NCBI RefSeq assembly: GCF_963675965.1
Contig: NZ_OY780935.1
Span: 2,468,501-2,532,500, forward strand
Origin: an uncultured Celeribacter sp.
GTDB lineage: Bacteria; Pseudomonadota; Alphaproteobacteria; Rhodobacterales; Rhodobacteraceae
Direction of reading: 5' to 3'
DNA length: 64,000 bases
Below the pieces are notes generated by a model. It was given only the letters and a program-made list of their open reading frames with translations, did no database searches and was not told where the DNA came from. The translations under genes were made by a program, and so were the position numbers. Below are positions 8,674 through 17,540 of the stretch, piece by piece; positions within the stretch are counted from its first letter, which is position 1; every line of letters starts with the position of its first letter.

Positions 8674-9666
8674 ATGGCCCAACATGAGGATCTCGTTGAG
8701 GTGTTGAAAACACCGCTGCGCCTGAACGCGAAAGCGGGCGACAAAATCTACATCATTACCGATACCGCGATGGAGGAAGCCGTCTGGAAAGCCTTGTTTC
8801 AGTCGGCGCTTGATCTGCAGATGGAACCCGTTGTCGCGATGATGCCGCCACGCTCTGTGCATTCTGAGGATCCCGTCGGGTCCATCTGTACCGGTGCGTT
8901 CGACCCCGAAAACGAACTGGTGATTTATCTCACCAGCACCGCACTTGCTCATGCGCCGTTCAATGACAAGATGCAGGAGACCGGGCGTCGCTTCATTCTG
9001 ATGGAAGAGCTTACGGCGGCTATGCTCGATCCCAAGGGGCCCGCGGGCGCTGACTATCACGAGATTGATCGGCTGGGTCAGAAAGTGGTGAAGCATTTCA
9101 GCGATGGTGAAACCGTCACTGTGACCTGCCCCAATGGGACCAATCTGACCGCCAGCATCAAAGGTCGGCCCGGTCGCTCAATCTCGGGGTTGCCCATTAT
9201 CATGCATCCGAGCGGCGGTGGAGGCTGTGCTTTCCCGGACGGGGAGGCCCATGTCTGCCCGGTCGAAGGCACAGGCAATGGCACGGTCGTTTTCGACCTG
9301 ACCGCGCATACGGTGGGCGCCATCAAGGAGCCGATCCGGCTGACGGTTGAGGACGGCTATGTCACCGCAATTGAGGGTGGGGAAGAGGCCAGGATCTGGC
9401 GTGAGCTGCTGGACAAGTTCGGTGATCCTGAAAGCTACAATTGCCCTGCGGAAATCTCGATTGGTTTGAACAAAATGGTCAAGCCGATGGGGTCCATGCG
9501 TACCGATAAGAAAATGTATGGCACGTCACATATCGGACTTGGCGACACGCTGGCGCTGGGCGGGACCTGCAACGCCAACATGCGGATCGAAGGCGTCATC
9601 AGCCAGCCCTGCATCAGCGTAGATGGCGTGGAACTCACCCGCGGGGGCCAAATCCTGATCGACTGA
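8674..9666 (+). CDS. M29 aminopeptidase / NicX-like metalloenzyme family protein with altered metal site
   Basis: A 330-residue protein. The C-terminal half matches the family of aminopeptidase T and 2,5-dihydroxypyridine dioxygenase NicX: NGTVVFDLT, EDGYVTAIEGGEEAR, AEISIGLN, GTSHIGLGD and ISVDGVEL. Three family metal ligands appear present (Glu191 in PDGEAHVCP, Glu260, His286). The usual His-x-Asp pair near residue 304 is replaced by Arg304-Ile-Glu306. It could therefore bind metal differently or not be a peptidase or dioxygenase at all. GAAGGAG precedes the ATG. It heads a unit with an aldehyde dehydrogenase and a GMC oxidoreductase, so a catabolic role is more likely than proteolysis. The exact reaction is unknown. 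Confidence 0.7.
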   Translation: MAQHEDLVEVLKTPLRLNAKAGDKIYIITDTAMEEAVWKALFQSALDLQMEPVVAMMPPRSVHSEDPVGSICTGAFDPENELVIYLTSTALAHAPFNDKMQETGRRFILMEELTAAMLDPKGPAGADYHEIDRLGQKVVKHFSDGETVTVTCPNGTNLTASIKGRPGRSISGLPIIMHPSGGGGCAFPDGEAHVCPVEGTGNGTVVFDLTAHTVGAIKEPIRLTVEDGYVTAIEGGEEARIWRELLDKFGDPESYNCPAEISIGLNKMVKPMGSMRTDKKMYGTSHIGLGDTLALGGTCNANMRIEGVISQPCISVDGVELTRGGQILID

Positions 9667-9700
9667 TCAGGTCTCGAAATTTCATTTTTTAAGACAGGAT

Positions 9701-11134
9701 ATGACCATGGCAAAACAGTGGGATCACTTCATTCAAGGGAGCTTTGTTGCTCCGAGCAATGGCGCGTACTTGCAGGAATATAAGCCGATGACGGGTGCGC
9801 CGGGCGATGAAATCGCGCGCGGAACGGAAGAGGATGTCGATGCAGCAGTGAAGTCTTCACATGCTGCGATCCGTCCCTGGAAAGCGAAAAAACAGATTGA
9901 GCGGGGGCGCATCCTTTTGGCGATCGCCCACGACATTCGCGCCAATGCTGACGCCTTCGCAGCACAGGAGGCGGAAGAGACCGGCAAGCCTCTGAAAGTG
10001 GCAGGTATCGAAGTGGAACTCTGTGCCCAGTACTTTGAATACTATGGCGGTCTCGCAACAGCGTTGCATGGCGAACAGATTGATATGGGGCCGAATTACC
10101 ATTGCTACACCACCCGTGATCCTTTCGGTGTGATCGGTGTGATCCTGCCATGGAATGCGCCAATGAATCAGGCAGGGCGGGCGATTGCGCCGGCCATTGC
10201 CGCAGGCAACACGGTGGTGGTGAAGCCTTCGGAATTCACGTCGATTTCGTTGCTTCAGTTGGCGCAGATGGCGGTGGAAAAGTCGGGTCTCCCGGAAGGG
10301 GTGTTCAATGTGGTCACCGGTACCGGCAAGGAAACGGGCGAGCCGCTGGTTCTGCATCCGTTGGTGCGCAAGGTGGCCTTTACCGGTTCCGTGCGGGCTG
10401 GCCGAGAAATCGGCAAACTGGCCGGGGATCGTATCCTGCCGCTGACGCTGGAACTTGGGGGCAAATCGCCCAACATCATCTTTGAGGATGCTGACCTTGA
10501 TAAGGCGATTCAGGGTTCAATCATGGCGTTTACCATCAACAGCGGTCAGGTCTGCCTGGCCGGGACAAGGGCGTTGGTTCACGAAAGCATTTTCGATGAA
10601 TTCGCCGAACGTATATCGGCCGCTGTTCAAAAAGTACCGGTCAGCGACGGGGTTGAATTCGGCCTCGGCCCGATGACAACAAAGGCGCAATACGAACAGG
10701 TCGGGCGATATTACGATGTCGCTAAGGAAGACGGCGCCACTGCTCTGGTCGGCGGTGATATGCCCGACACTGATGGCGGCTGGTATGTGACGCCGACGAT
10801 CTACAAAGATGTCAGTCGCGACATGCGTATCGCACGCGAAGAGATCTTCGGTCCGGTTCTGGTTTTGATCCCGTTTAAAGACGAGGACGAAGCCATCGAG
10901 ATTGCCAATGACACGGACTACGGTCTCGCCGCAGGGCTTTGGACCAAAGATCTGACCCGCGCGCATCGTGTTTCGGCCCAGATCGAAGCCGGGCAGATCT
11001 ACGTGAATGAATACCCTTCTGGCGGCGTTGAAACCCCTTTCGGCGGCTTCAAAAAGAGCGGTTACGGCCGGGAAAAAGGGCTGGAGGCGCTGCACCACTA
11101 CACCCAGACCAAAACCACGATCGTGCGTCTGTAA
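9701..11134 (+). CDS. Aldehyde dehydrogenase (NAD(P)+-dependent)
   Basis: A 477-residue enzyme of the classic aldehyde dehydrogenase superfamily. The general base Glu251 lies in LELGGKSPN and the catalytic Cys285 in SGQVCLAGTR. The cofactor segment GVILPWNAP and the C-terminal PFGGFKKSGYGREKG are present, and the length is normal. It would oxidise an aldehyde to a carboxylic acid. Two in-frame ATGs, at 9701 and 9707, are possible. The next gene is a GMC oxidoreductase, 21 bases downstream, so alcohol to aldehyde to acid oxidation as a consecutive pair is a reasonable inference. Confidence 0.92.
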   Translation: MTMAKQWDHFIQGSFVAPSNGAYLQEYKPMTGAPGDEIARGTEEDVDAAVKSSHAAIRPWKAKKQIERGRILLAIAHDIRANADAFAAQEAEETGKPLKVAGIEVELCAQYFEYYGGLATALHGEQIDMGPNYHCYTTRDPFGVIGVILPWNAPMNQAGRAIAPAIAAGNTVVVKPSEFTSISLLQLAQMAVEKSGLPEGVFNVVTGTGKETGEPLVLHPLVRKVAFTGSVRAGREIGKLAGDRILPLTLELGGKSPNIIFEDADLDKAIQGSIMAFTINSGQVCLAGTRALVHESIFDEFAERISAAVQKVPVSDGVEFGLGPMTTKAQYEQVGRYYDVAKEDGATALVGGDMPDTDGGWYVTPTIYKDVSRDMRIAREEIFGPVLVLIPFKDEDEAIEIANDTDYGLAAGLWTKDLTRAHRVSAQIEAGQIYVNEYPSGGVETPFGGFKKSGYGREKGLEALHHYTQTKTTIVRL

Positions 11135-11155
11135 AAGTAAAAAGGAGGGACGGAC

Positions 11156-12766
11156 ATGTACGACTATATCGTGATCGGTGCCGGATCGGCGGGCTGTGTG
11201 CTGGCCAATCGGCTGTCGGCAGATCCAAAGACCAAGGTTCTTCTTTTGGAAGCAGGGGTCAAGCCGACAGGCATATGGGCGCGTATGCCCGCAGGTATGG
11301 GAAAACTGGTTCGTCCCAATAAGCACAACTGGAACTACAATGCCGAACCCGAACCCAATCTGAAAAACCGGGTCGTGTTCGTGCCGCGTGGCAAAATGCT
11401 GGGTGGGTCGAGCGGTATCAATGGTATGGCCTATTTGCGGGGCAACCGTCACGACTATGACCGTTGGCGCCAGCTCGGCAACGCCGGGTGGTCGTGGGAC
11501 GATGTGCTGCCGCATTTCATGAGCATTGAAACCCGCCCGAATGGTGACCCGGCCTATCGCGGTGTGAAGGGTGAGCTCAGCGTCACGGATCCGCGCGCGA
11601 AATACAAATCTTCGCGCGATTTCGTTGCCGCCTGTGTTGCGGTGGGCGTTCCCGATGTCGAGGACATCAACAATCCGGAAGGCGAAGGTGCGTCCTTTTT
11701 GCAGTTCTCGATTGACCGGGGCATGCGCCATTCGACCGCAACGGCCTTTCTGGATCCGATCCGCGACCGCAAGAACCTAATCATTGAGACGAATGCCTAC
11801 GCTGGAAAAATCCTGATCAAGGATGGCGCGGCGGTCGGGGTGTCCTACAAAGTGAACGGTGTCGCCAAAACGGCCAAGGCGGGGGAAACGATCCTAGCCG
11901 CAGGGGCTCTCAATTCCCCCAAGATTTTGATGCAATCCGGGATCGGAGATGCAGCAGAATTGGCCGAACATGGGATCGCATGCGTGAAAAACCTGCCGGG
12001 TGTGGGCAAGAACCTGCAGGATCATGTCTATATTCACAGTACATCGCAGACCACACGCGAGGGTTCGATCAATCGCAAACTGCGAGGTGTGCAGTCGATT
12101 TTCCAAGGCATGGATTACGTGTTCAGGCGTCAGGGGTATCTGACAATGGGTGCCTCGCAGGCTGTTGCCCTGACAAAGGTGATGCCAGACGCTGTTGGAC
12201 CCGATACGCAGATCAATTTCCGGCCTCTGAGCTGGGCCTACAATGAAGATGGGGCCGTCGAAATTGGCAAAGACAACGCCGTCACCGTTTCAAGCTGTCA
12301 GTTGACGCCGCATTCAAAGGGGCATTTGACGCTGAGGTCTGCAAGCCCGGACGACGCGCCTAGGATTTACCCCAACTACCTTGATGCTGAGTACGATCAG
12401 CGCGCCGTTGTTGCGATCCTGCGCAGGGTTCGTGAGATCCTGAGTACGGAGCCGATTGCGCAATACATGCTGAAAGAGATCGCCCCTGGTGCCCGTTATC
12501 AAAGTGACGACGAGCTTTTGGATTATGTGCGCGCGGAAGGCGGCAACTCGATGCTGCATTGGGTTGGCACCTGCAAGATGGGACAGGATCCGCTGGCGGT
12601 GGTCGATGAACGCCTGAGGGTCCACGGAGTGGATCGCCTGCGGGTCGTTGATGCATCGATCATGCCGACAATCACGTCAGGCAACACCAACGCCCCCACA
12701 ATCATGATCGGTGAGAAAGGCAGCGCGATGATCCTCGAAGACGCTGCGCGCCGACGGGCGGCCTAA
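11156..12766 (+). CDS. GMC-family FAD-dependent oxidoreductase (choline/alcohol dehydrogenase type)
   Basis: A 536-residue flavoprotein. The N-terminal FAD-binding motif is YIVIGAGSAGCVLANRL, the second GMC signature region includes GKMLGGSSGINGM, and the C-terminal catalytic residues are His468 (HWVGTCKMG) and Asn512 (SGNTNAPT). Proteins of this group oxidise primary alcohols to aldehydes and pass electrons to the respiratory chain. GGAGGGA precedes the ATG. No signal peptide is visible. It follows the aldehyde dehydrogenase gene and precedes a P450 gene, which fits a role downstream of a hydroxylation. Confidence 0.9.
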   Translation: MYDYIVIGAGSAGCVLANRLSADPKTKVLLLEAGVKPTGIWARMPAGMGKLVRPNKHNWNYNAEPEPNLKNRVVFVPRGKMLGGSSGINGMAYLRGNRHDYDRWRQLGNAGWSWDDVLPHFMSIETRPNGDPAYRGVKGELSVTDPRAKYKSSRDFVAACVAVGVPDVEDINNPEGEGASFLQFSIDRGMRHSTATAFLDPIRDRKNLIIETNAYAGKILIKDGAAVGVSYKVNGVAKTAKAGETILAAGALNSPKILMQSGIGDAAELAEHGIACVKNLPGVGKNLQDHVYIHSTSQTTREGSINRKLRGVQSIFQGMDYVFRRQGYLTMGASQAVALTKVMPDAVGPDTQINFRPLSWAYNEDGAVEIGKDNAVTVSSCQLTPHSKGHLTLRSASPDDAPRIYPNYLDAEYDQRAVVAILRRVREILSTEPIAQYMLKEIAPGARYQSDDELLDYVRAEGGNSMLHWVGTCKMGQDPLAVVDERLRVHGVDRLRVVDASIMPTITSGNTNAPTIMIGEKGSAMILEDAARRRAA

Positions 12767-12825
12767 GGCTGCCGGTCGCAGATCGGCCTGCCGATATTGA
12801 AACACGAATTAAGGGAGATAGGGAT

Positions 12826-14007
12826 ATGACAACGACGATTGACGTGCCTGCTGTGGATTTTGATCCGTTTTCGGTCGAAACGATTGCGGCCGGGCCGACC
12901 GTGTTCGACGAACTTCGGGAAATGGCGCCGCTGGTTTGGCTCAACACCTACGGCGTGTATGCCACGGCACGCCATGAAATTGCGCAAAAAGCGTTGCGGG
13001 ATTGGAAGACCTTTACCTCGACGGTCAAGGCCTTTGGCAATCGCGAGCATATTCCGAACATCATGGTTCAGGAAGATCCGCCGGATCATTCTTCGCACCG
13101 TAATCCGGTCATGAAATTCTTCACGCCGATCGCGCTCAACAGCTACCAGGAATTCTTTGAAAAGAACGCTGTCGAGCTTGCGGATCGCCTCGTCGATGTG
13201 GCCGATGTTGACGGGTTCGAAGATGTGGCGTCGGGATATATCCTGAAGGTGTTTCCTGACATTTTGGGGATGCGGGAGCTGGATCGTGGACAGCTTTTGG
13301 CGTTCGGAGATCTTGCGTTCAACTCCACTATGCCGGCCAACGAGCTGTACCGGGACTGCAAAGCCCGCAGCGGCGATGTTCTGGAATGGTTTGATCGCCA
13401 ATGCACCCGCGAGGCTGTAACGCGCGAAGGTCTGGCCGAAGAAATTTACAAACTTGGGGACAGTGGCGAGGTTTCGCTGCAATCCGCACAGCTTTTGGTG
13501 CGCGCTGTGTTTTCCGGGGGCTTCGATACCACGGTTCTGTCCATCACCAGCGGATTGAAACTATTCGCCGAAAACCCCGACCAATGGGATCTGGTGCGAC
13601 AAGATCCCTCGCTGATCCGCAATGCCTTTGAAGAGGTCATTCGCCTTGAACCTCCTTCGCGGTTTCTTGGGCGTGGGGTGAATGCAGACACCGAACTGGC
13701 CGGTATTTCTCTGAAAACAGGCGACAAATTTGCGACGTTCCTTGGCGGTGTCGGACGGGACCCGCGCAAATGGACCAATCCGAACCAGTTCGATGTCCGC
13801 CGGGAAAAAGTACTTGGGCACATGTCCTTTGGGCATGGCGTACATTCTTGTCTTGGGCAGGGTCTGGCGCGGATAGAATTTGCGTCTTTGTTCACAGCGC
13901 TGGCGAAAAAGGTGACGCGGATCGAAATCACCGGGGACATCAAACGCAACATCAACAATCAGGCGAACGGCTTTCACGTTCTGCCGCTGCGCTTGCACAC
14001 CGCCTGA
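12826..14007 (+). CDS. Cytochrome P450, CYP199-like
   Basis: A 393-residue soluble bacterial P450 with the heme-ligand Cys342 in FGHGVHSCLGQG, Glu270-x-x-Arg273 in EEVIR and the I-helix motif SGGFDTT at 230-236. The segments KVFPDILGM, LAFNSTMPANEL and LLVRAVFS resemble the CYP199A family, which hydroxylates or demethylates para-substituted benzoates. Residues that bind the benzoate carboxylate in CYP199A appear only partly kept: the I-helix Arg and second Ser are present, the Arg/Ser of the B-prime region is not. The substrate may thus differ. A PFOR gene follows 30 bases downstream and is the expected redox partner. Confidence 0.92.
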   Translation: MTTTIDVPAVDFDPFSVETIAAGPTVFDELREMAPLVWLNTYGVYATARHEIAQKALRDWKTFTSTVKAFGNREHIPNIMVQEDPPDHSSHRNPVMKFFTPIALNSYQEFFEKNAVELADRLVDVADVDGFEDVASGYILKVFPDILGMRELDRGQLLAFGDLAFNSTMPANELYRDCKARSGDVLEWFDRQCTREAVTREGLAEEIYKLGDSGEVSLQSAQLLVRAVFSGGFDTTVLSITSGLKLFAENPDQWDLVRQDPSLIRNAFEEVIRLEPPSRFLGRGVNADTELAGISLKTGDKFATFLGGVGRDPRKWTNPNQFDVRREKVLGHMSFGHGVHSCLGQGLARIEFASLFTALAKKVTRIEITGDIKRNINNQANGFHVLPLRLHTA

Positions 14008-14037
14008 GCGCGGTCGAAGGGAAAAGGACCGGGAACC

Positions 14038-15021
14038 GTGACTTTGAAGAACAATGCCCTCATTGATGTCGAGATTGTCGAACGCGTCGAAGAAACAACA
14101 GAAATCGCCCGCTTTGCGCTGCGGCGGCCCGATGGGGCACCGCTGCCGGGCTTTACCGCCGGGGCACATATCGACGTTGAGATCAGCGAGGGGCTGATAC
14201 GCCAGTATTCGCTCAGCAACGATCCCACTCTACGCGATCACTATGAAATTACGGTCCTCAAAGAACCGGAGTCTCGTGGTGGTTCGGCAAAACTTCATGC
14301 CAATTTCACAGTTGGCGACCATCTGCGCATCTCTGCTCCGCGCAATATGTTCGAACTTTCGGATGGGGCTGCGCCAGTGATGTTGTTTGCAGGCGGGATT
14401 GGGATCACGCCTCTTTTGGCGATGGCCCATACGCTTCATCACGACGCCCGTGCCTTTGAACTGCATTATTGCGCACGAACCCCCGAAAGCATGGCTCTGC
14501 GCGCGCGGTTGCAAGAGAGCGGATTTGCAAACCACGTATATTTCCATTTCGACAATGGCCCGGAAGCTCAACTGCTCGACATCAGCGCGGTGATGGCTGG
14601 CAGTGGAGGTGATGCACAGATCTATGTCTGTGGACCGAGTGGCTTCATCGACTGGGTTTGCGACAGCGCACGCAAAGCGGGCCTTCCTGAGCAGCAGATT
14701 CACAAGGAATTTTTCGCCGCGACCACGGATCTGCCTTCGGCGCAAGACAACAGCAGTTTCGATGTGACCGTTGCCAGCTCGGGCGAGACATTCACGGTGG
14801 GGCCAGATGAAACCATCATCGAGGTGCTCGAAGACCATGGGATCGAAATTCTGATGTCTTGCCAGCAAGGCATCTGCGGATCCTGTGCGACCAAAGTTCT
14901 GGAGGGGGAGGTCGCGCACCACGACCAGGTGCTGACCGAAGACCAGAAAACCGAAGAGCGCCTGTTTACGCCGTGTTGTTCGAGAGCCGTGCCCGGGGGG
15001 CGATTGGTGCTCGATCTTTAA
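14038..15021 (+). CDS. Phthalate-dioxygenase-reductase-type flavoprotein (PFOR), copy B, likely P450 redox partner
   Basis: A 327-residue paralogue of the protein at 1910. It shows RQYS (56-59) for flavin binding, GGIGITP (119-125) and CGPS for NAD(P)H, and a C-terminal [2Fe-2S] domain with Cys275, Cys280, Cys283 and Cys313. The start is a GTG at 14038, preceded by AAGGGAAAAGG. It lies directly behind the P450 gene, and no ferredoxin or ferredoxin-reductase gene is nearby. I infer that it passes electrons straight from NAD(P)H to the P450, as the fused reductase does in CYP116B proteins, but here as a separate polypeptide. Confidence 0.9.
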   Translation: MTLKNNALIDVEIVERVEETTEIARFALRRPDGAPLPGFTAGAHIDVEISEGLIRQYSLSNDPTLRDHYEITVLKEPESRGGSAKLHANFTVGDHLRISAPRNMFELSDGAAPVMLFAGGIGITPLLAMAHTLHHDARAFELHYCARTPESMALRARLQESGFANHVYFHFDNGPEAQLLDISAVMAGSGGDAQIYVCGPSGFIDWVCDSARKAGLPEQQIHKEFFAATTDLPSAQDNSSFDVTVASSGETFTVGPDETIIEVLEDHGIEILMSCQQGICGSCATKVLEGEVAHHDQVLTEDQKTEERLFTPCCSRAVPGGRLVLDL

Positions 15022-15052
15022 AAGGAATGTGAGGCGCATCAACCGTCTCACA

Positions 15053-15086
15053 GGCCGGACCGTGTTGAGGAGAGCACGGTTCGGCC
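15053..15086 (+). other. Hairpin between the PFOR-B and SMP-30 genes
   Basis: GGCCGGACCGTG (15053-15064) and CACGGTTCGGCC (15075-15086) form a 12-base stem with one G-T pair. No T run follows. It may separate expression of cytoplasmic and periplasmic parts of the operon. Confidence 0.4.
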
Positions 15087-15111
15087 AGCACAAAAATCAG
15101 GGAGGAAAGAT

Positions 15112-16053
15112 ATGTTTAAATTCAGGACACTTTTGGCTGGTGCTGCCATCTGTTGTGCAGCCACGGCTGCGATCGCGGAGGCGCCCGCACCGGCGCAGCG
15201 TCATGATCTGAGCGAGATCTGTGCCGGGGAAAGCTGCGAATGGGAAAAGTACGTACAATGCGAAGGCTTTATCGAAGGCCTAAATTTCGATGACTCCGGA
15301 ACGATGTGGATGCTGGCCTATTTCAAAGGCGAAGTCATGAAGGTCGAAGAGGGGGCCTGTGTCACCGTTGGGGGCACCAGTGGCGCCCCCAACGGTGCCA
15401 AAATCGGGCCGGACGGCTCTTTGATTGTGGCGGATCGCACGGCGGGCATTCAACGTGTCGATCTGACATCGGGAGAACGTAGCAGCCTGTATCCGTCTTA
15501 TGGCGTGGCCCAGTTTCGTGGTTTGAACGATCTCAGCTTTGCTGAAGATGGTGGCATGTATTTCACCGAACCCTATGGATCAGATTCCATCAACAAGGTG
15601 GGCCGGGTTTACTATGTCGGCCCCGAAGAGGGCGCCCAGCCGGAATTGTTCTATGACAGCATGGCCTATCCGAATGGCATTGCCGTGTCTGCCGATGGGC
15701 AACGGGTTTACGTGTCGGAGTTTGCCGAAAATCGGGTTATCTCGCTGCCGTCCAAAACCACGCAAAATCCGTTCGACACACCTTTTGTGTTCGCCCGGAT
15801 GGAAGGCGGGATCGGGCCGGACGGGCTGACAGTGGACGCAGATGGCAATCTGTATGTCGCGCATTTCTCGGCCGGTGAGATTGTGATCTTTGATGCGCTT
15901 GGCTTTCCCTATGGCGTTTTGCGTCTGCCGGAAGGCGCCGGGCTCTGGACCACCAATCTGGCTCTGCATGACGGCTATCTCTACGTGACCGAAGCAAGCC
16001 AGAACATCGTCTGGCGACTGCCGGTCAAAACCGCGCCGCTCTCTGGGCTCTGA
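15112..16053 (+). CDS. Periplasmic SMP-30/gluconolactonase-like protein
   Basis: A 313-residue protein with a signal peptide (about residues 1-23, ending AAIA) and a six-bladed beta-propeller typical of the SMP-30/LRE family. Likely metal ligands are Glu in CEGFIEGLNFD, Asn in GLNDLSF, Asn in YPNGIAVS and Asp in GPDGLTVD, which match the family positions. Known members are calcium- or zinc-dependent lactonases. AGGGAGGAAA precedes the ATG. Its export means that it acts on a compound before uptake or on one that leaks out, and it is placed before the second SDR and TRAP genes. Hydrolysis of a lactone is inferred. Confidence 0.78.
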   Translation: MFKFRTLLAGAAICCAATAAIAEAPAPAQRHDLSEICAGESCEWEKYVQCEGFIEGLNFDDSGTMWMLAYFKGEVMKVEEGACVTVGGTSGAPNGAKIGPDGSLIVADRTAGIQRVDLTSGERSSLYPSYGVAQFRGLNDLSFAEDGGMYFTEPYGSDSINKVGRVYYVGPEEGAQPELFYDSMAYPNGIAVSADGQRVYVSEFAENRVISLPSKTTQNPFDTPFVFARMEGGIGPDGLTVDADGNLYVAHFSAGEIVIFDALGFPYGVLRLPEGAGLWTTNLALHDGYLYVTEASQNIVWRLPVKTAPLSGL

Positions 16054-16123
16054 TCCGACGTTGATACGCGACACGGTGCCTCAATGCGAATTCGCAAGGG
16101 GCACCCTTTCGAGAAAGTTTCCT

Positions 16124-16945
16124 ATGCAAGACAGATTTCAGGTCAAAGACCAAAGTGTGATTGTGACCGGGGGTGCCAGTGGGCTGGGGCTGGCCTTTGT
16201 TGAGGCGATGTGTGCAGGCGGCGCGCAGGTGACGATCATGGACTTGGATGCAGATGCGCTGTCCCGCGAAGTGGCGCGCCTGACGCGAGAAGGTTATTCC
16301 GTGACCGGACGGATGCTGAACGTCACGGAACGAGACGATCTTGAGCGGGCTTTCGAGGAAGTGATCCGCCGGACCGGGCGGCTGGATACGGTTTTTGCGA
16401 ACGCGGGGATCGACGCGGGTCCCGGATTTGACGCGCGTGATGCCGTTGGCAATCGCCTCTCAGAGAACCTGATTGAAAACTACGCCGATGCACGCTGGGA
16501 TCGTGCCTTGCGGGTCAACCTTGATGGGGTCTTTTACACTCTGCGTGCTGCTGCGCGCCACATGCGACCGCAGCACTCGGGGAGCATCATCGTCACCACG
16601 TCAATCTCTGCTTTGCGTCCTGCCACAGGGCTGGCCTCGGCATATGCCGCCACCAAGGCCGCCGTTGCTCAGCTCATGCGTCATCTGGCTCTGGAGCTTG
16701 CCGAAGACGGGGTGCGTGTGAATGCCATCGCGCCAGGACCCTTCGCCACCAATATTGCCGGTGGAGCCATGCAGGACGGGCAAAAGCGTGCAGCCTTCGC
16801 CCGTATCGTGCCGATGGGACGTGTCGCCGATACCGAGGAAATCAAGGGGTTGGCGTTGTTTCTGGCGTCTTCGGCGTCCTCGTTCATCACGGGCCAGCAA
16901 ATTGCCATCGATGGTGGGGCCTCGCTCTCAGCGGCGCGCCAATGA
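16124..16945 (+). CDS. Short-chain dehydrogenase/reductase, copy B
   Basis: A 273-residue classical SDR with VTGGASGLG for the cofactor, NAGIDAG, the catalytic Ser in TTSISAL, YAATKAA with the Tyr-x3-Lys pair, and the C-terminal SSFITGQQIAIDGGA. Like copy A it has about 20 extra residues after the NAG motif. I prefer the ATG at 16124, where family homology begins, over the one at 16061, which lies 8 bases behind the previous stop. It is followed 43 bases later by the TRAP B genes. It probably oxidises an alcohol on the pathway; the substrate is unknown. Confidence 0.87.
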   Translation: MQDRFQVKDQSVIVTGGASGLGLAFVEAMCAGGAQVTIMDLDADALSREVARLTREGYSVTGRMLNVTERDDLERAFEEVIRRTGRLDTVFANAGIDAGPGFDARDAVGNRLSENLIENYADARWDRALRVNLDGVFYTLRAAARHMRPQHSGSIIVTTSISALRPATGLASAYAATKAAVAQLMRHLALELAEDGVRVNAIAPGPFATNIAGGAMQDGQKRAAFARIVPMGRVADTEEIKGLALFLASSASSFITGQQIAIDGGASLSAARQ

Positions 16946-16988
16946 CACCCGCATATCACAATCAATGGACCCCGGAATGGAGGGTGAA

Positions 16989-17540
16989 ATGTACAATCGA
17001 TTAGAGCGCATTCTTGCGCAGATTGCCGGGGCTCTGGCATGGGTTGCCTATCTCGCATTGGTACTGATGGCGTTGCATGTCACTGCGTCTGTTCTGTCGC
17101 GATGGATACTTGGGCGCGATATTCCGATCACCACGGAACTGGCGACCTATTATTACATGGTGGCGCTGACCTATTTGCCGCTGGCCTTTGTTGATCGGCG
17201 CAACGCGCATCTGTTTGCCGAGTTCTTGTATGTCATGCTTCCCGGCAGGTTTCAGCGCTTTCTGGATGTTCTCAACAGCCATCTGGCCTTGGCATTTTTC
17301 CTGTTCCTGACCTGGCGTACGGCTGTTGACGCGGTTGAACGCACACGAAGCGGCGATGTGATTTCAACGGCAACGGGGCTTTTCCCGGTTTGGCCTGCCC
17401 GCTGGCTCGTGCCGATTGGTCTGGTCGCCGCATCTTTCGTGATCCTGTTCCGTTGCTACGAAACACTGCGCGCCATGTGGGTTGGGCAGAGTGTACAGGA
17501 CAGCGCTCAAATCGTTCATCAAGAAGGAGACCTGACATAA
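16989..17540 (+). CDS. TRAP transporter small membrane subunit (DctQ type), system B
   Basis: A 183-residue inner-membrane protein with four predicted transmembrane segments and the DctQ-like stretches MALHVTASVLSRWILGRD and TATGLFPVWPARW. It is a paralogue of the protein at 5276, with the same length and shared motifs. The ATG at 16989 follows GGAGGG with a short spacer; longer upstream frames run into the SDR gene. The stop shares a base with the next start (TAATG), so the two subunits are translationally coupled. Confidence 0.9.
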   Translation: MYNRLERILAQIAGALAWVAYLALVLMALHVTASVLSRWILGRDIPITTELATYYYMVALTYLPLAFVDRRNAHLFAEFLYVMLPGRFQRFLDVLNSHLALAFFLFLTWRTAVDAVERTRSGDVISTATGLFPVWPARWLVPIGLVAASFVILFRCYETLRAMWVGQSVQDSAQIVHQEGDLT

